Source of the DNA: Bryobacteraceae bacterium
GTDB lineage: Bacteria; Acidobacteriota; Terriglobia; Bryobacterales; Bryobacteraceae
Assembly (NCBI GenBank): GCA_030041495.1
Contig: JASHNT010000006.1
Span: forward strand, 1 to 53,134
Length of the DNA stretch: 53,134 nucleotides
Direction: 5' to 3'
Part shown: piece by piece, positions 18,870 to 28,769 of the stretch
How positions within the stretch are numbered: the first letter of the stretch is position 1
Layout: each line of letters opens with the position of its first letter
Notes under the pieces: generated by a model
The model's database searches: none
Told to the model about the DNA's origin: nothing
Seen by the model: the letters and a program-made list of their open reading frames with translations, nothing else
Translations under genes and position numbers: made by a program

Positions 18870-19073
18870 CTGAGTTTGTCCTGAATGAGTATACTCACGT
18901 TAGGAACCGCCAATCGCCCATCTTTAAGGCGACAAAAAGGACGATGTACTTAGATGGTTCGCAACGAGCGTCCAATTTCTTAGCGCCATGCCAGCCCCAA
19001 CTGGTTTGGATGGGGTATAGTAAGGCTGCTGGAGCGTTGCACGTTATAGAGAACCCTTTAGCGGAGGTTCGCC

Positions 19074-20144
19074 ATGATCCCTACATCCATTTTCCGGAAC
19101 ATTTTCCTGACGGGTGCCGTCGCCTTTCTCGCGATGGGAGGCTGGGCGCGATTGCACGCACAAGAGACGCTGCAGAACGTCCAAAACATCATCATGGAAG
19201 GGAATGTGGTGATGCCGGATGGAACGCCAGCGCCTAAAGGCGTGGGCATCGAACGAGTCTGCTCCGATTACAACGGGGACGCCCCTGGCCCCTTCACCGA
19301 TAAAAAAGGCCACTACACCTGGACGGTGAAGCTCAGCCCGGACGTTCAGCGCGATTGCTACATGCGCGCGACGATGACGGGCTTCATCTCCACCCGGTTT
19401 AACCTGGGCGATATGAAGCTCGCCGACTTTACCGCGGGAGTTAACAAGGTGAAGATACCGGACCTCGTGCTGTCGCCAAAGGACAGCGGTGCGGCCAACA
19501 ACGTCTCCTTGGTGAACCCGGACGACGTGCCGGGCAAAGCGCGGGAGGCCTATAAGCTGGCGTCCAAGGCCTTGGATGCCGACAACGTCAACGAGGGCAT
19601 GCGGCAACTGAAGGTCGTCGTGGCTGCGGCGCCCAAATTCGCCGATGGTTGGAGCAACCTGGGGTCCCTGTATGAGAGGCAGGACATGTTAATGGCCGCC
19701 AAGGACGCGTTGCAGCATGCGATTGAAGACAATCGCAAGGCGCCCGCTCCCTACCTGCGGCTGGCGCGGGTTGCAAACAAACTTGGCGATTGGGATTTGG
19801 CGGCCATGAATGAAGCCTCTCTTCTGGCGATTGACAGCCGCTTTTATCCGGAAATTTATCTGCAACAGGCCATCACGCGGTTCGGGAAGAAGGATTTCGC
19901 CGGCGCCGAGGAGAGCATCAAGACTCTGCAGAACGTAGACCCGGCGCGCAAGCAGGTCCGGGCAGAGTATATATTGGGTCGAATCGCGTTAGCTAAGGGC
20001 GACGTTCCCGCTGCCAAGGAACACATCGCGGACTATATCAAACTGGATCCAGCGGCCCCCGATATTGAGAGAATCCAAGCCCAGCTCGCGGCTCTGCAAA
20101 CCGGCGGAGCGGCCGAAATCAATGCGGCGTTGGAGCGTCCCTAG
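19074..20144 (+). CDS. Exported TPR protein with carboxypeptidase-regulatory-like N-domain
   Basis: The 356-residue protein has a signal peptide (IFLTGAVAFLAMGGWARLHAQ). A beta-sandwich domain follows at about 40-125 (IIMEGNVVMPDGTPAPKGVGIERVC ... GHYTWTVKLSP), the fold of CarboxypepD_reg domains. The rest is TPR repeats: KAREAYKLASKALDADNVNEGMRQLKVVVAAAPKFADGWSNLGSLYERQ and further 34-residue units to about 340. Such proteins scaffold periplasmic complexes; no partner can be named. A GGAGG with a 6-base spacer precedes ATG 19074. The gene stands alone between the propeller pseudogene and the RnfD-like gene. Confidence 0.8.
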   Translation: MIPTSIFRNIFLTGAVAFLAMGGWARLHAQETLQNVQNIIMEGNVVMPDGTPAPKGVGIERVCSDYNGDAPGPFTDKKGHYTWTVKLSPDVQRDCYMRATMTGFISTRFNLGDMKLADFTAGVNKVKIPDLVLSPKDSGAANNVSLVNPDDVPGKAREAYKLASKALDADNVNEGMRQLKVVVAAAPKFADGWSNLGSLYERQDMLMAAKDALQHAIEDNRKAPAPYLRLARVANKLGDWDLAAMNEASLLAIDSRFYPEIYLQQAITRFGKKDFAGAEESIKTLQNVDPARKQVRAEYILGRIALAKGDVPAAKEHIADYIKLDPAAPDIERIQAQLAALQTGGAAEINAALERP

Positions 20145-20184
20145 GGCGTACGTACTCGTTCGCAAAACTATATCGTGTGCTACC

Positions 20185-20210
20185 GACAATCTACCCTGAC
20201 AATCTACCCT
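20185..20210. repeat. Perfect 13-bp tandem duplication
   Basis: GACAATCTACCCT occurs at 20185-20197 and again at 20198-20210, followed by a partial third GACA. It lies in the leader between the TPR gene and the RnfD-like gene and may be a slippage scar or a protein site; nothing decides between these. Confidence 0.8.
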
Positions 20211-20254
20211 GACACCGTAGCCACCGGCGATTTTTTTCGATATACTTGCGCCCC

Positions 20255-22189
20255 ATGAGGTTGTCAACGCGGGGCCGGGGAGCCTCGCCAGGGGTTAGAT
20301 CGAAACACGCCGCCACCCGGGTCGACGTGTTACCACCCAAAAATACAGCCACTCTGAGCGTTGAGCCGCGACTCTCTCCGCTCTGGCTTCCCGCGTTCTC
20401 TACGTTGATCTTCGCAGGTTTCATGCTGTTCCCGCGCGTTAACGCGAACGCTAGTCTGAACGATTCGTTCCTGGCAGCCGCGGCCTTGCTGCTGGCCGGC
20501 CTCGGCGCTCTCTGGTGGAACGTGGCCCGGACCGGGCGAACGCTGACCTACGAATTCTTCCCACGGCCGGTGCATTGGGTCCAGATGATCATGCACTCGT
20601 CCGTGTACGCCTATTGGGGCTGGTATTGGCGCGAGGTTTACCACGAAATCCCGCTGATTGCCGCCCAGGTGTTCTTTCTCTACGCCCTGGACATGCTGGT
20701 CTGCTGGTTCCGGCGCGACAAGTGGATTCTCGGCTTCGGTCCGATTCCGATCATCTTCAGCATGAACCTGTTCCTGTGGTTTCGCGACGACTGGTTCTAT
20801 CTGCAGTTCGTCATGATCGCGATTATCGTGTTCGGCAAGGAATTCATCAAATGGCAACGCGACGGCCGTCCCGCCCACATCTTCAATCCCTCCGCGTTCG
20901 CTCTTTTCCTTACGTCTCTTGTCTTGCTTGCGACGCGCACGACGCCGATTACCTGGGGTGCGGAGATTTCGAGTACCTTCAATAATCCGCCCAACATCTA
21001 TCTCGAAATTTTCCTGCTCGGGCTGGTGGTGCAGGGCCTGTTCTCGGTGACTCTGGTCACCTTGTCCTCGGCGGCCATGCTGGTTGCGCTCGACTTCCTT
21101 TACCTCGGTTCCACGGGAATGTACCGTTTCATAGACTTCAACATCCATCCGGCCGTCTTCCTGGGGCTGCATCTTCTGGTGACCGATCCGGCCACGTCTC
21201 CCCGCAAGAATTTCGGGAAGGTGATTTTCGGCGCGGCCTACGGCGCCGGAGTATTTCTCGTTTACGGATGGCTGGACAGCCTGGGGCAACCGACGTTTTA
21301 CGACAAGCTGCTCTGCGTACCCTTGCTCAATTTGACGGTCCGGGCTTTGGATCGCTTGAGTATTGCCGTCAGCGCCTGGTTCGCGCGGCAGAGCTTGGCG
21401 AAACTCCGGCCGGTGAAGGCGCTGGCCGACTGGAGTTCACAACAGGCGAATTTCGGATTCATGGGGATCTGGGTGGTTCTTTTCGGATGCATGCTTGCCA
21501 CCGGGTTTCTCGGCGGGAAACACCCGGGTAGCGACCCCGCTTTCTGGCAAAAGGCCTGCGATGCGGGGCATGGGCAGGCCTGCCGGATCCTGGCCCAGAC
21601 GCTGGACGTACAGTGCCAGCACAACTCGGCTGGCGGTTGCTTCGAATTGGGAGTGCTGATAAGCGACGGCAAGAAGCTTCCTCGGGATCCGATGAATGCG
21701 GGCCGGACTTTTAAGCGTGCCTGCGATCTGGGCTTGGAGAACGCTTGCGCTGGTCTTCTGAACCTGGTAAGAACCGACGGAGACGGGGTATTGATGCAGT
21801 TCTGTAACCAAGGAGACGGGCAGAGTTGTTTCATGCTCGGCTCACTCTATTACGGCGGCGATGGAGTCACCCGCAACCTGGAACATTCGGCGGAGCTGTT
21901 CCAGCAGAGCTGTACGGATGGGTTTACGCGCGGCTGCGGGCAGATCGGAGAAAGTTATCTTTTCGGCGAAGGCGTCCCCAAGGACATCGCCAAGGCCAGA
22001 GAGATTCTCGAAAGAGCCTGCGATGGCGGTTACGGCCCGGGGTGCTTCAATGTTGGCATCATGCACCGGCAGGGAATCGAAACGCCGGTGAATGAACCGC
22101 TCGCCGAGGCGCGTTTCCGCCAGGGATGTAATTTGGGTGATCGCGAAGCCTGCGATGCGCTGAAGCCAACGCGCCCCGTGGCCAAATAG
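20255..22189 (+). CDS. RnfD/NqrB-like membrane domain fused to cysteine-rich Sel1 repeats
   Basis: The 644-residue protein starts at ATG 20255 (a TTG at 20246 is also in frame). Residues 50-400 hold about ten membrane helices and the RnfD/NqrB hallmarks GRPAHIFNPSAF (about 203-214) and TDPATSP (about 309-315). In NqrB/RnfD the FMN-binding Thr lies in such a motif. Residues about 430-640 are Sel1-like repeats with paired Cys (DAGHGQACRILAQ, GGCFELGVLISDG, RACDLGLENACAGL, GQSCFMLGSLYYGG, RACDGGYGPGCFNVG), the Cys spacing of Hcp-type disulfide-braced repeats. The tail is therefore probably outside the cytoplasm. No other rnf/nqr genes are present, so it is not a normal Rnf subunit. It may couple a flavin-type membrane redox domain to a protein-binding tail. 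Confidence 0.75.
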   Translation: MRLSTRGRGASPGVRSKHAATRVDVLPPKNTATLSVEPRLSPLWLPAFSTLIFAGFMLFPRVNANASLNDSFLAAAALLLAGLGALWWNVARTGRTLTYEFFPRPVHWVQMIMHSSVYAYWGWYWREVYHEIPLIAAQVFFLYALDMLVCWFRRDKWILGFGPIPIIFSMNLFLWFRDDWFYLQFVMIAIIVFGKEFIKWQRDGRPAHIFNPSAFALFLTSLVLLATRTTPITWGAEISSTFNNPPNIYLEIFLLGLVVQGLFSVTLVTLSSAAMLVALDFLYLGSTGMYRFIDFNIHPAVFLGLHLLVTDPATSPRKNFGKVIFGAAYGAGVFLVYGWLDSLGQPTFYDKLLCVPLLNLTVRALDRLSIAVSAWFARQSLAKLRPVKALADWSSQQANFGFMGIWVVLFGCMLATGFLGGKHPGSDPAFWQKACDAGHGQACRILAQTLDVQCQHNSAGGCFELGVLISDGKKLPRDPMNAGRTFKRACDLGLENACAGLLNLVRTDGDGVLMQFCNQGDGQSCFMLGSLYYGGDGVTRNLEHSAELFQQSCTDGFTRGCGQIGESYLFGEGVPKDIAKAREILERACDGGYGPGCFNVGIMHRQGIETPVNEPLAEARFRQGCNLGDREACDALKPTRPVAK

Positions 22190-22212
22190 ACCGGGCTGGG
22201 AAATAACTCGCC

Positions 22213-24489
22213 CTATCTGCCAGTAAGGCCGTGCAACGCTTGCTCGGCCGCCGCTCGGGCGTTTGGATCGGGCCCCTGCGCGGCGGCCGTTAGATGCTGG
22301 ATTGCGCCCGCGCGGTCTCCCTGTCGCGCCAACACGATTCCCAGTTCGTACTGCGCGCGCCAATCCTGGGGTTGAAGCTGCACGGCGTCCGCCAATTCCC
22401 GGCTCGCGCCGGAAAGATCGCCTCTGCCATACAGGAGCGCTCCGTAAATCTCATGGCCAGCGCCGGAGCGGGGATCGGCTTCGACAGCCAATTTAGCCTG
22501 CTTCTCGGCGTCGTCGGGGCGGTTCAAATCCGTAAGCACCCGCGCGTAGTCCAACCTGGCTTCCGCATAACTGGGCTTAAATCGGACGCTTTGCTCCATT
22601 TGAAAGCTCGCTTCGGCGAGCTGCCCTTGCGAAGCCAGCGCGCGGCCCAGATTCAACCGCCATTCCGCAACGCCGGGCTGGATGCGCAATGCGGCGCGGA
22701 ATTGTTTTTCCGCGGCAGCCCGGTCGCCGACGCCCCACAGAACCAGTCCCAGATTGTTGTACAAATCGGGCACCTCGGGGCCGAGGCTGATCGCTTTGGT
22801 GAGCGCAGCCTGAGCTTCCGCCGCCTTGTTCTGCTGCCATAGCGCCCATCCCAGCTTTCCCCACGCCGCCGGATCGTCCGGCGCCAGTTCGGTTGCGCGA
22901 CGCAGTTTTTCTTCCGCGAGCGGCCACTGCCCGGTCCCTCCCAGAGCATCTGCCCATTGGATCAGTCGGTTTGCGGAGTCAGGATCGCGCTTGGAAGCCT
23001 CCTCGAAATATTTAACGGCCGAGGCCGCATCGCCGGCGGCGCCGTAACCCTGCGCTAATTCCGCATAATATGACGGGCTTTCCGGATGATATTTCTCGAT
23101 TAGCGACGCCAATTGCGGGAGGCCGACTTTCAAATTACTCTGCTCGCGGACCTGCGCCACTGCGACGGTAAGCTGGTCGTCCTGGGTCGAGGCGACCTTC
23201 GCGGGATAATACGGCACCACCTCGCCCTGGTAAGGTTGTGTCTCGGGGCGTTCGGATTTGTCGGCCAGCAGATCTCCGGGAGGCGGACGGCGGGAGATCA
23301 GATGCTCCGTCATCACGACGTGCACCGCGTCGTCGGTGCGCCGCTTCGGCATGTGGCAACTGACGCAGTTGGCATCCGCGGTGTGCGGCGCCGTTGCGGA
23401 CGCTGTAACTGCTTGGTGACAACCGAGGCAAACCTGGTTGTAGTGCGTTATAGCCTGCGGCCCGTGGGGAATGTCGTGCGGATTATGGCAGCTGGTGCAG
23501 CGAAGCTTGCCGGCGCTTTTGAGGAAGCATTGCGACTCGCGCAGCCTGTAGCCGGCCTGGGCTACTTCAAAATTATTAAGGTTTCCCTGCGACCGATTGA
23601 AGATCAGCTCGTAGCCGGACAGAGGCTGGCCCGGCACGTAGGAAAACTGAGCGCGATCCAAACGCACGACCGCGTAAGGCAGCTTTTCATTGGAGGTCTC
23701 GAGATGGCACTGCAGGCAGACCTCGATTTGGCGGTCTTGATTCAAGCGGGCTGGATTGACGATAGCGGCGCGAACCGCTTCCACGGCGGCGCCCGCGGAA
23801 GCCAGATCAACGTGCTTTTGTCCGGGGCCGTGGCAGCGTTGGCAATCGATGCCCTCGGGCAAGGGCTGTAAATAGATGGCTTGGTTTACGTCCTTGTGCT
23901 CGCCTTGCGGAATCCTCGGATATCCGTTGTGGCAAGCCATGCATTCGTAGTAGATCGGGCGCACCGAACCGGCGTAATCGGCCCGGTCGTAACCGGGGTT
24001 CATCGCCCAGTAACCGCTCTTTTCGGCATACCATCCGAGCGGCAATTCCTGCAAAGTGCCTTTTTCAGTCAAGTGCAGAAAAGTCCTGGCGTGGTTGCCG
24101 GAACCGAGCACATAGTCCACGCGCTTCTCGTCCACGTTGGTTTCTTTGCCGTCGAATCCAATCTGCCAACGCCGCTGAAACCACGCCCCGTCGCGCTGGA
24201 CCATTTGAAAGAACGTGTCGGAAGCCGCGTGATGATAGGGCTTGCCGGAAGCCGGCCAGCTAATGTCCTGGGTCCGGACGCGGTGGAAGGCCCGTCCCAT
24301 CCCGGTTTTCGCGTACGTCGCTGCGATGTCCGGGTGGCAGTCCGCGCAAACCGCCGGATCGGCGTAGCGTCCCGCTGTCTGCGGCGGAGCCGTGCGCTGG
24401 GCGTGCATACGCCACCACACTCCGGCGCCAACCAATGCGCCCATCAGCGCGGCCACCAGCAGACCCGTTCGCGGAATTTTTGCCTCCAT
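22213..24489 (-). CDS. Membrane-anchored heptaheme cytochrome c with TPR tail
   Basis: The 758-residue protein starts at ATG 24489. A signal anchor (GLLVAALMGALVGAGVWW) is followed by seven CXXCH sites in the order CADCH (48-52), CMACH, CQRCHGPG, CLQCHLE, CTSCHNPHD, CLGCH and CVSCHMPKR (about 376). The region between hemes 1 and 2 has a conserved core RRWQIGFDGKETNVDEK, YVLGSGNHARTFL. From about 440 on, TPR repeats run to the end (LPLAEEKLRRATELAPDDPAAWGKLGWALW...). It belongs to the same family as the two cytochromes at 42719-44920 and 44922-46547. It probably works in periplasmic electron transfer within a larger complex held by the TPRs. It is divergent from a TonB receptor gene, with 251 bases between the starts. 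Confidence 0.9.
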   Translation of the reverse strand: MEAKIPRTGLLVAALMGALVGAGVWWRMHAQRTAPPQTAGRYADPAVCADCHPDIAATYAKTGMGRAFHRVRTQDISWPASGKPYHHAASDTFFQMVQRDGAWFQRRWQIGFDGKETNVDEKRVDYVLGSGNHARTFLHLTEKGTLQELPLGWYAEKSGYWAMNPGYDRADYAGSVRPIYYECMACHNGYPRIPQGEHKDVNQAIYLQPLPEGIDCQRCHGPGQKHVDLASAGAAVEAVRAAIVNPARLNQDRQIEVCLQCHLETSNEKLPYAVVRLDRAQFSYVPGQPLSGYELIFNRSQGNLNNFEVAQAGYRLRESQCFLKSAGKLRCTSCHNPHDIPHGPQAITHYNQVCLGCHQAVTASATAPHTADANCVSCHMPKRRTDDAVHVVMTEHLISRRPPPGDLLADKSERPETQPYQGEVVPYYPAKVASTQDDQLTVAVAQVREQSNLKVGLPQLASLIEKYHPESPSYYAELAQGYGAAGDAASAVKYFEEASKRDPDSANRLIQWADALGGTGQWPLAEEKLRRATELAPDDPAAWGKLGWALWQQNKAAEAQAALTKAISLGPEVPDLYNNLGLVLWGVGDRAAAEKQFRAALRIQPGVAEWRLNLGRALASQGQLAEASFQMEQSVRFKPSYAEARLDYARVLTDLNRPDDAEKQAKLAVEADPRSGAGHEIYGALLYGRGDLSGASRELADAVQLQPQDWRAQYELGIVLARQGDRAGAIQHLTAAAQGPDPNARAAAEQALHGLTGR

Positions 24490-24740
24490 CCACAGCCTCC
24501 AAAGGGATTCCGGGTGACCGGCGGACAGTCCATTTTAGGCCCGTTTACGGCCCGTTTCATTGTACAGCCCTGCGGGACGCCGGCACTATGATTTTCTTTG
24601 CGTTCAAGTATCAACGAAGAACAATTGACGGTCGGCTCCGGCTATGATAGCCTGCCAGCCAGTTCTTATTTTGTAACGAAGTCCACGCGCCTCGGGGTTT
24701 GAGGTTAGAGGCGCGACAGATTGTGGTCTAAGGGGAGTTT

Positions 24741-27700
24741 ATGATCATGAGAGAAGAGAGAGCGTCTGCACGCTCGACGTTCGCGATGCGCTGCGTTTGC
24801 GCAATCGCAGGCCTGCTCTTATTCGCAGTCGCCGCTTTCGGTCAGGGCGACAGAGGTTCCATCACGGGAACCATTACCGACCCTCAAGGCGCGGCATCCG
24901 CGAACGCGTCCATCGATGTCAAGAACACCGCGACCGGCGAAGTGTTTCACGGCGGTACCTCCAGCACCGGTAACTACGTGATCTCGGTGCCCACCGGCAT
25001 TTACGAATTGACAGTCCAGGCGCCGGGCTTCAAGAAGTATGTCCGCTCCAATATTGAAGTGGCCGTCGCGACGGCTACTCGCCAGGACGTGACGCTTCAG
25101 GTCGGCGGAGTAAGCGAAACGGTCACGGTGACCGAACAAGCGCCGTTGATGAAGACGGAAAGCGGCGAAGTCAGTCACCAGCTCTCTACTTCGGACATTG
25201 ACCAGCTTCCTGTCCTGACCACCAACGGCAGCGGCGGGTCCACCGGCATGGGCAACATCCGCAATCCCCTTCAGGAGATCATCACGCTTCCGGGCACGTT
25301 CTTCCAGAACGATACCGCGATTGTCATCAACGGTGCGCCAGCCAATAGCGAGAACATCCGCATCGAAGGACAGGACTCGGTCAGCAACATTTGGAAGATT
25401 GCTCAGCAGAACAGCCAGGGTGGCGTGGACGCCATCCAGGAAGTCTCGGTTCAGACCAGCAACTTCAACGCGGAATATGGGAACGCTGCCGGCGGATACT
25501 TTAACTACACGATGAAGTCCGGCACCAATGAGCTCCATGGCAGCGCGTACGACTATTTTGTGAACGAAGCCTTCGACGCCGGGACGCCCTTTACTAGTAC
25601 TTGCGTCCAGAACGGCGCAGATTGCGGCAACAACCAGTCTCTGATCCGCAACCGTATCCGCCGCAACGATTACGGGTTCACTTTGGGTGGACCGATCTTT
25701 ATCCCCAAGGTCTACAACGGCAAGAACAAGTCGTTTTTCTTTTTCAACTTTGAACAGTTCCGCCAGGGCAACCTGAATTCAACCACGACGGACACTGTCC
25801 CGACGCCGGCTTACGAATCGGGCAATTTCCAAAACGCGGAGTGCCTCTCTTATATTGGCGGGGCCGTCGGCGCGACTGGCGGCACGTGTATTCCCTGGTT
25901 CGCAGTTGCCCCGATCGCCGCCGGCAGCTCGGCAACCGACCCGGAGGGAACCAAGCTGATCTACGGTCAAATCTTCGATCCTTACTCCACCCACACAGTC
26001 GACGGGCAGGAGGTTCGAAATCCGTTCCCGAATAACACGATGCCAATCACTTCGATGGACAAGGTTGCGCTGGCCCTTCAGAGCCTGCTCCCCCAGCCGA
26101 ATGCACCCGGCATCATTAACAACTACAACGTCCCTTCTTACACCAGCTTCCAGCACACCACCAACCTTTCCTTTAAGTTTGACCATTCCATCAGTCCAAC
26201 TATCAAAATTTCGGGATACTATTCGCAGTTGAAAACGTACTCTCCGGACACGGATGGCGGGATCCTACCCCTGTCTTTGGGTGGAGCTGACACCGACAAC
26301 TACAACCACACCACCCGCGCGAACTACGACCAGACCATAACACCGACTCTGCTTTTTCACGTGGGCGTCGGCTATTTTGAGACTTCAGAGCCACACATTG
26401 GCTATCCTTTCAACCAGTCCAGCATCGGTCTCACCGGCTACCCTGCCAACAGCATCATGCCCGATATCAGCGGTCTCTTTGGCGCAGGCGGCGGTTTCTT
26501 CAACGAAGGGACCTTCAGCACGGGATTTGGCGCGACCTTCACGGCGACGGCCTACGAAGAGAAGCCGACGGCACAGACCAGCTTGACCTGGGTCCACGGC
26601 AACCACACCTTCAAATACGGCGGCGATTATGTACAGGAAGGCTACCCGGTCCCCAGCTTGTGGCGTGCCAACGGAAACTTTACGTTTAGCAACGCCGAAA
26701 CCAGCGACCCGTGGCAAAATACTCAGACGCTCAACTTGGCAGACCCGACCGGTTTCGGCTACGCCAGCTTCCTTTCAGGCCTGCCGGATGTCCTGAATCT
26801 GAACGCGCCAACCGATTCGAAGATCGGGTATCACGAGTTGGGTCTGTTTGCCCAGGATAGCTGGAAAGTGAGCAGGAAGCTGACCCTGGATTACGGCCTG
26901 CGTTGGGACTACCAGACGTTTATGAGCGAACAGTACGGGCGCATGCAGGACGCGTCCTTCAGCACCTACGATCCCGTGGTCGGCCACAACGGCGCGGTAC
27001 TCTACGGAGCGAGTTGCAATTGCCAGTTCTCGCACAACTATCCTTACGCGTTCGGCCCGCGCCTGGGAGGAGCCTACCAGATCGATTCGAAGACCGTCCT
27101 TCGCGGCGGAATCGGCGTTCAATACGACGTGGAAGAAGCGCCCAACGGCATTTTGTACAGCGCCGCGGACTACTATGAAATCTTCCCGAACGGTTATGGA
27201 AACAGCCCGATGCAGAACAGCTCGAACCCGGCGGCAAACGGCCTCCAGGGCGGTAACCCCTACGCGGCGGGCAACCCTTACGGCAACCAGGCGGTCGTCT
27301 GGCCCAACCTGAATGAGTTCAAGTATCCGTTCCCCAACAACGGAATTCGAGCTCCGGGGTCGCCATTCGTTTTCCTCGACCCGAGCAATCGTCCGGGGCG
27401 CATCCTCACCTACAGCATTGGGGTCCAACGCCAAATAACCAACACCCTGGTCGCGGAAGTCAGTTACGTGGGTAACCGAGGCGCCTGGTTCCCGGCCCCC
27501 AACATGGATCAGATCGCGTCAAACGGGATGACGCCGCAATATCTGATGTCGCAATACGGACTCAACATCAGCAACCCCTCCGATGAGGCGCTCCTACTGG
27601 ATCCGATCAGTAGCGCTGCCGTTCAACAACGTTTCCCGAACTTGGCGATAGTCAACGTGAACGGTATACCTACCGTCCCGTCGGTTTACGCGGGCTTCCC

Positions 27701-28631
27701 GGCGTCAGAGCAACTGTATCAGGCTCTGCGGCCTGCTCCGCAGTGGCAAGCTGTGCCACCGTGGCTTGGACCGCCACTGGGCAAGGATTGGTACGATTCG
27801 ATGCAGGTGAAGGTGACCAAGCGGCTCTCGCACGGCCTTCAGGCCGCGGGCAACTTCACTTGGGCTCACGCCATGGTCATCGGGTCGGCCTCCGATAGCA
27901 CTTACTATCTGACCAGCCAGGCGGTGACCGGGGACATCTATAATTATGCCGACAACAAACAGCTGAACCAATACGTCCGGCCTTTGGTGACGACTATCAC
28001 CTTCACCTATACCACGCCGGCATTCCACTCTGATGCAAAAGGGATGAAAGTGCTGTCGCAGATCGTTCACGACTGGTCGCTTGGCGGCCTCGCCACCTAC
28101 CAGAGCGGCGCACTGCTGGAAGCTCCCACCGCGAATAATAACCTCTGCACCGAGTTGGGCCAAGTTGCCGGAGGGTTTACGAACAGTACCTGTACTAACT
28201 TCTATAGTTATGTGGCGGGACAACCTCTGTTTACGCATAATCCCAACTGCGGATGCTTCAACCCGCAGACCACACAGATTTTGAATCCCGCCGCCTGGGC
28301 TGAGCCCACCACTGGAGAGTGGGGCGTTTCTGCGCCGTACATGAACAACTACCGCTGGCAGCGGCAGCCGGTCGAGAATGCGAGCTTGGCGCGCAATTTC
28401 AGGGTAGGCAAGGAAGGTAAGTACGTGATTCAATTCCGAGCCGAATTCTTTAACGTATTCAACCGCCTGTTCCTGTCCATGCCATCGGTAACCAATCCCC
28501 TTACCCCGATCAGCACGGCCACGTACAACGGAAATACATACAACTCTAGCGGCTGGGGCAGCATCGCGACTCTAAACGGCGCTGGAGCTCAGCCGCGCAA
28601 CGGCCAGCTCATTGCCCGGTTCCAGTTCTAA
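24741..28631 (+). CDS. Oar-like TonB-dependent receptor with CarboxypepD_reg N-domain
   Basis: The 1,296-residue outer-membrane receptor has a signal peptide (CAIAGLLLFAVAAFGQ), then a carboxypeptidase-regulatory domain (GSITGTITDPQGAASANASIDVKN ... YELTVQAPGFKKY, about 36-110). A plug domain follows (GNIRNPLQEIITLPG, VVINGAPANSENIRIEGQD-like sequence, about 140-260), then a very large barrel ending in IARFQF. It should import or export a bulky ligand with TonB energy; the substrate is unknown. A Cys pair in NPNCGCFNPQTT near the end is shared with the second receptor at 46606. AGGGGAG precedes ATG 24741; ATG 24747 is also possible. It is divergent from a heptaheme cytochrome gene. Confidence 0.9.
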   Translation: MIMREERASARSTFAMRCVCAIAGLLLFAVAAFGQGDRGSITGTITDPQGAASANASIDVKNTATGEVFHGGTSSTGNYVISVPTGIYELTVQAPGFKKYVRSNIEVAVATATRQDVTLQVGGVSETVTVTEQAPLMKTESGEVSHQLSTSDIDQLPVLTTNGSGGSTGMGNIRNPLQEIITLPGTFFQNDTAIVINGAPANSENIRIEGQDSVSNIWKIAQQNSQGGVDAIQEVSVQTSNFNAEYGNAAGGYFNYTMKSGTNELHGSAYDYFVNEAFDAGTPFTSTCVQNGADCGNNQSLIRNRIRRNDYGFTLGGPIFIPKVYNGKNKSFFFFNFEQFRQGNLNSTTTDTVPTPAYESGNFQNAECLSYIGGAVGATGGTCIPWFAVAPIAAGSSATDPEGTKLIYGQIFDPYSTHTVDGQEVRNPFPNNTMPITSMDKVALALQSLLPQPNAPGIINNYNVPSYTSFQHTTNLSFKFDHSISPTIKISGYYSQLKTYSPDTDGGILPLSLGGADTDNYNHTTRANYDQTITPTLLFHVGVGYFETSEPHIGYPFNQSSIGLTGYPANSIMPDISGLFGAGGGFFNEGTFSTGFGATFTATAYEEKPTAQTSLTWVHGNHTFKYGGDYVQEGYPVPSLWRANGNFTFSNAETSDPWQNTQTLNLADPTGFGYASFLSGLPDVLNLNAPTDSKIGYHELGLFAQDSWKVSRKLTLDYGLRWDYQTFMSEQYGRMQDASFSTYDPVVGHNGAVLYGASCNCQFSHNYPYAFGPRLGGAYQIDSKTVLRGGIGVQYDVEEAPNGILYSAADYYEIFPNGYGNSPMQNSSNPAANGLQGGNPYAAGNPYGNQAVVWPNLNEFKYPFPNNGIRAPGSPFVFLDPSNRPGRILTYSIGVQRQITNTLVAEVSYVGNRGAWFPAPNMDQIASNGMTPQYLMSQYGLNISNPSDEALLLDPISSAAVQQRFPNLAIVNVNGIPTVPSVYAGFPASEQLYQALRPAPQWQAVPPWLGPPLGKDWYDSMQVKVTKRLSHGLQAAGNFTWAHAMVIGSASDSTYYLTSQAVTGDIYNYADNKQLNQYVRPLVTTITFTYTTPAFHSDAKGMKVLSQIVHDWSLGGLATYQSGALLEAPTANNNLCTELGQVAGGFTNSTCTNFYSYVAGQPLFTHNPNCGCFNPQTTQILNPAAWAEPTTGEWGVSAPYMNNYRWQRQPVENASLARNFRVGKEGKYVIQFRAEFFNVFNRLFLSMPSVTNPLTPISTATYNGNTYNSSGWGSIATLNGAGAQPRNGQLIARFQF

Positions 28632-28701
28632 CCTGATACAGGCTCGCCTGGCCGCAGGGTTCGCTCGCGGCCGGGTGGCTTGTGATCGTGGAAGTAAGCT
28701 T

Positions 28702-28732
28702 GAAACGCCGGCGAGACCCTCGCCGGCGTTTC
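28702..28732 (+). terminator. Strong hairpin after the TonB receptor gene
   Basis: GAAACGCCGGCGAG (28702-28715) and CTCGCCGGCGTTTC (28719-28732) are perfect 14-bp complements around a 3-base loop, 70 bases after the stop. The tail is only weakly T-rich, but the stem is stable enough to expect termination. Confidence 0.75.
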
Positions 28733-28769
28733 TGCGTTTAGGCGGCTTGCGATAAGCTGGGAATTTACC

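Noticed and set aside
20185-20214. CRISPR-like repeat
   Set aside because: Units are adjacent with no spacers, and only two full copies exist.
20330-21289. 319-codon minus-strand frame
   Set aside because: It is antisense to the RnfD-like membrane domain; highly charged with no fold signature.
24620-24660. TTGACG followed by TATGAT upstream of the first TonB receptor
   Set aside because: The spacer is only 12 bases, too short for a sigma-70 promoter.
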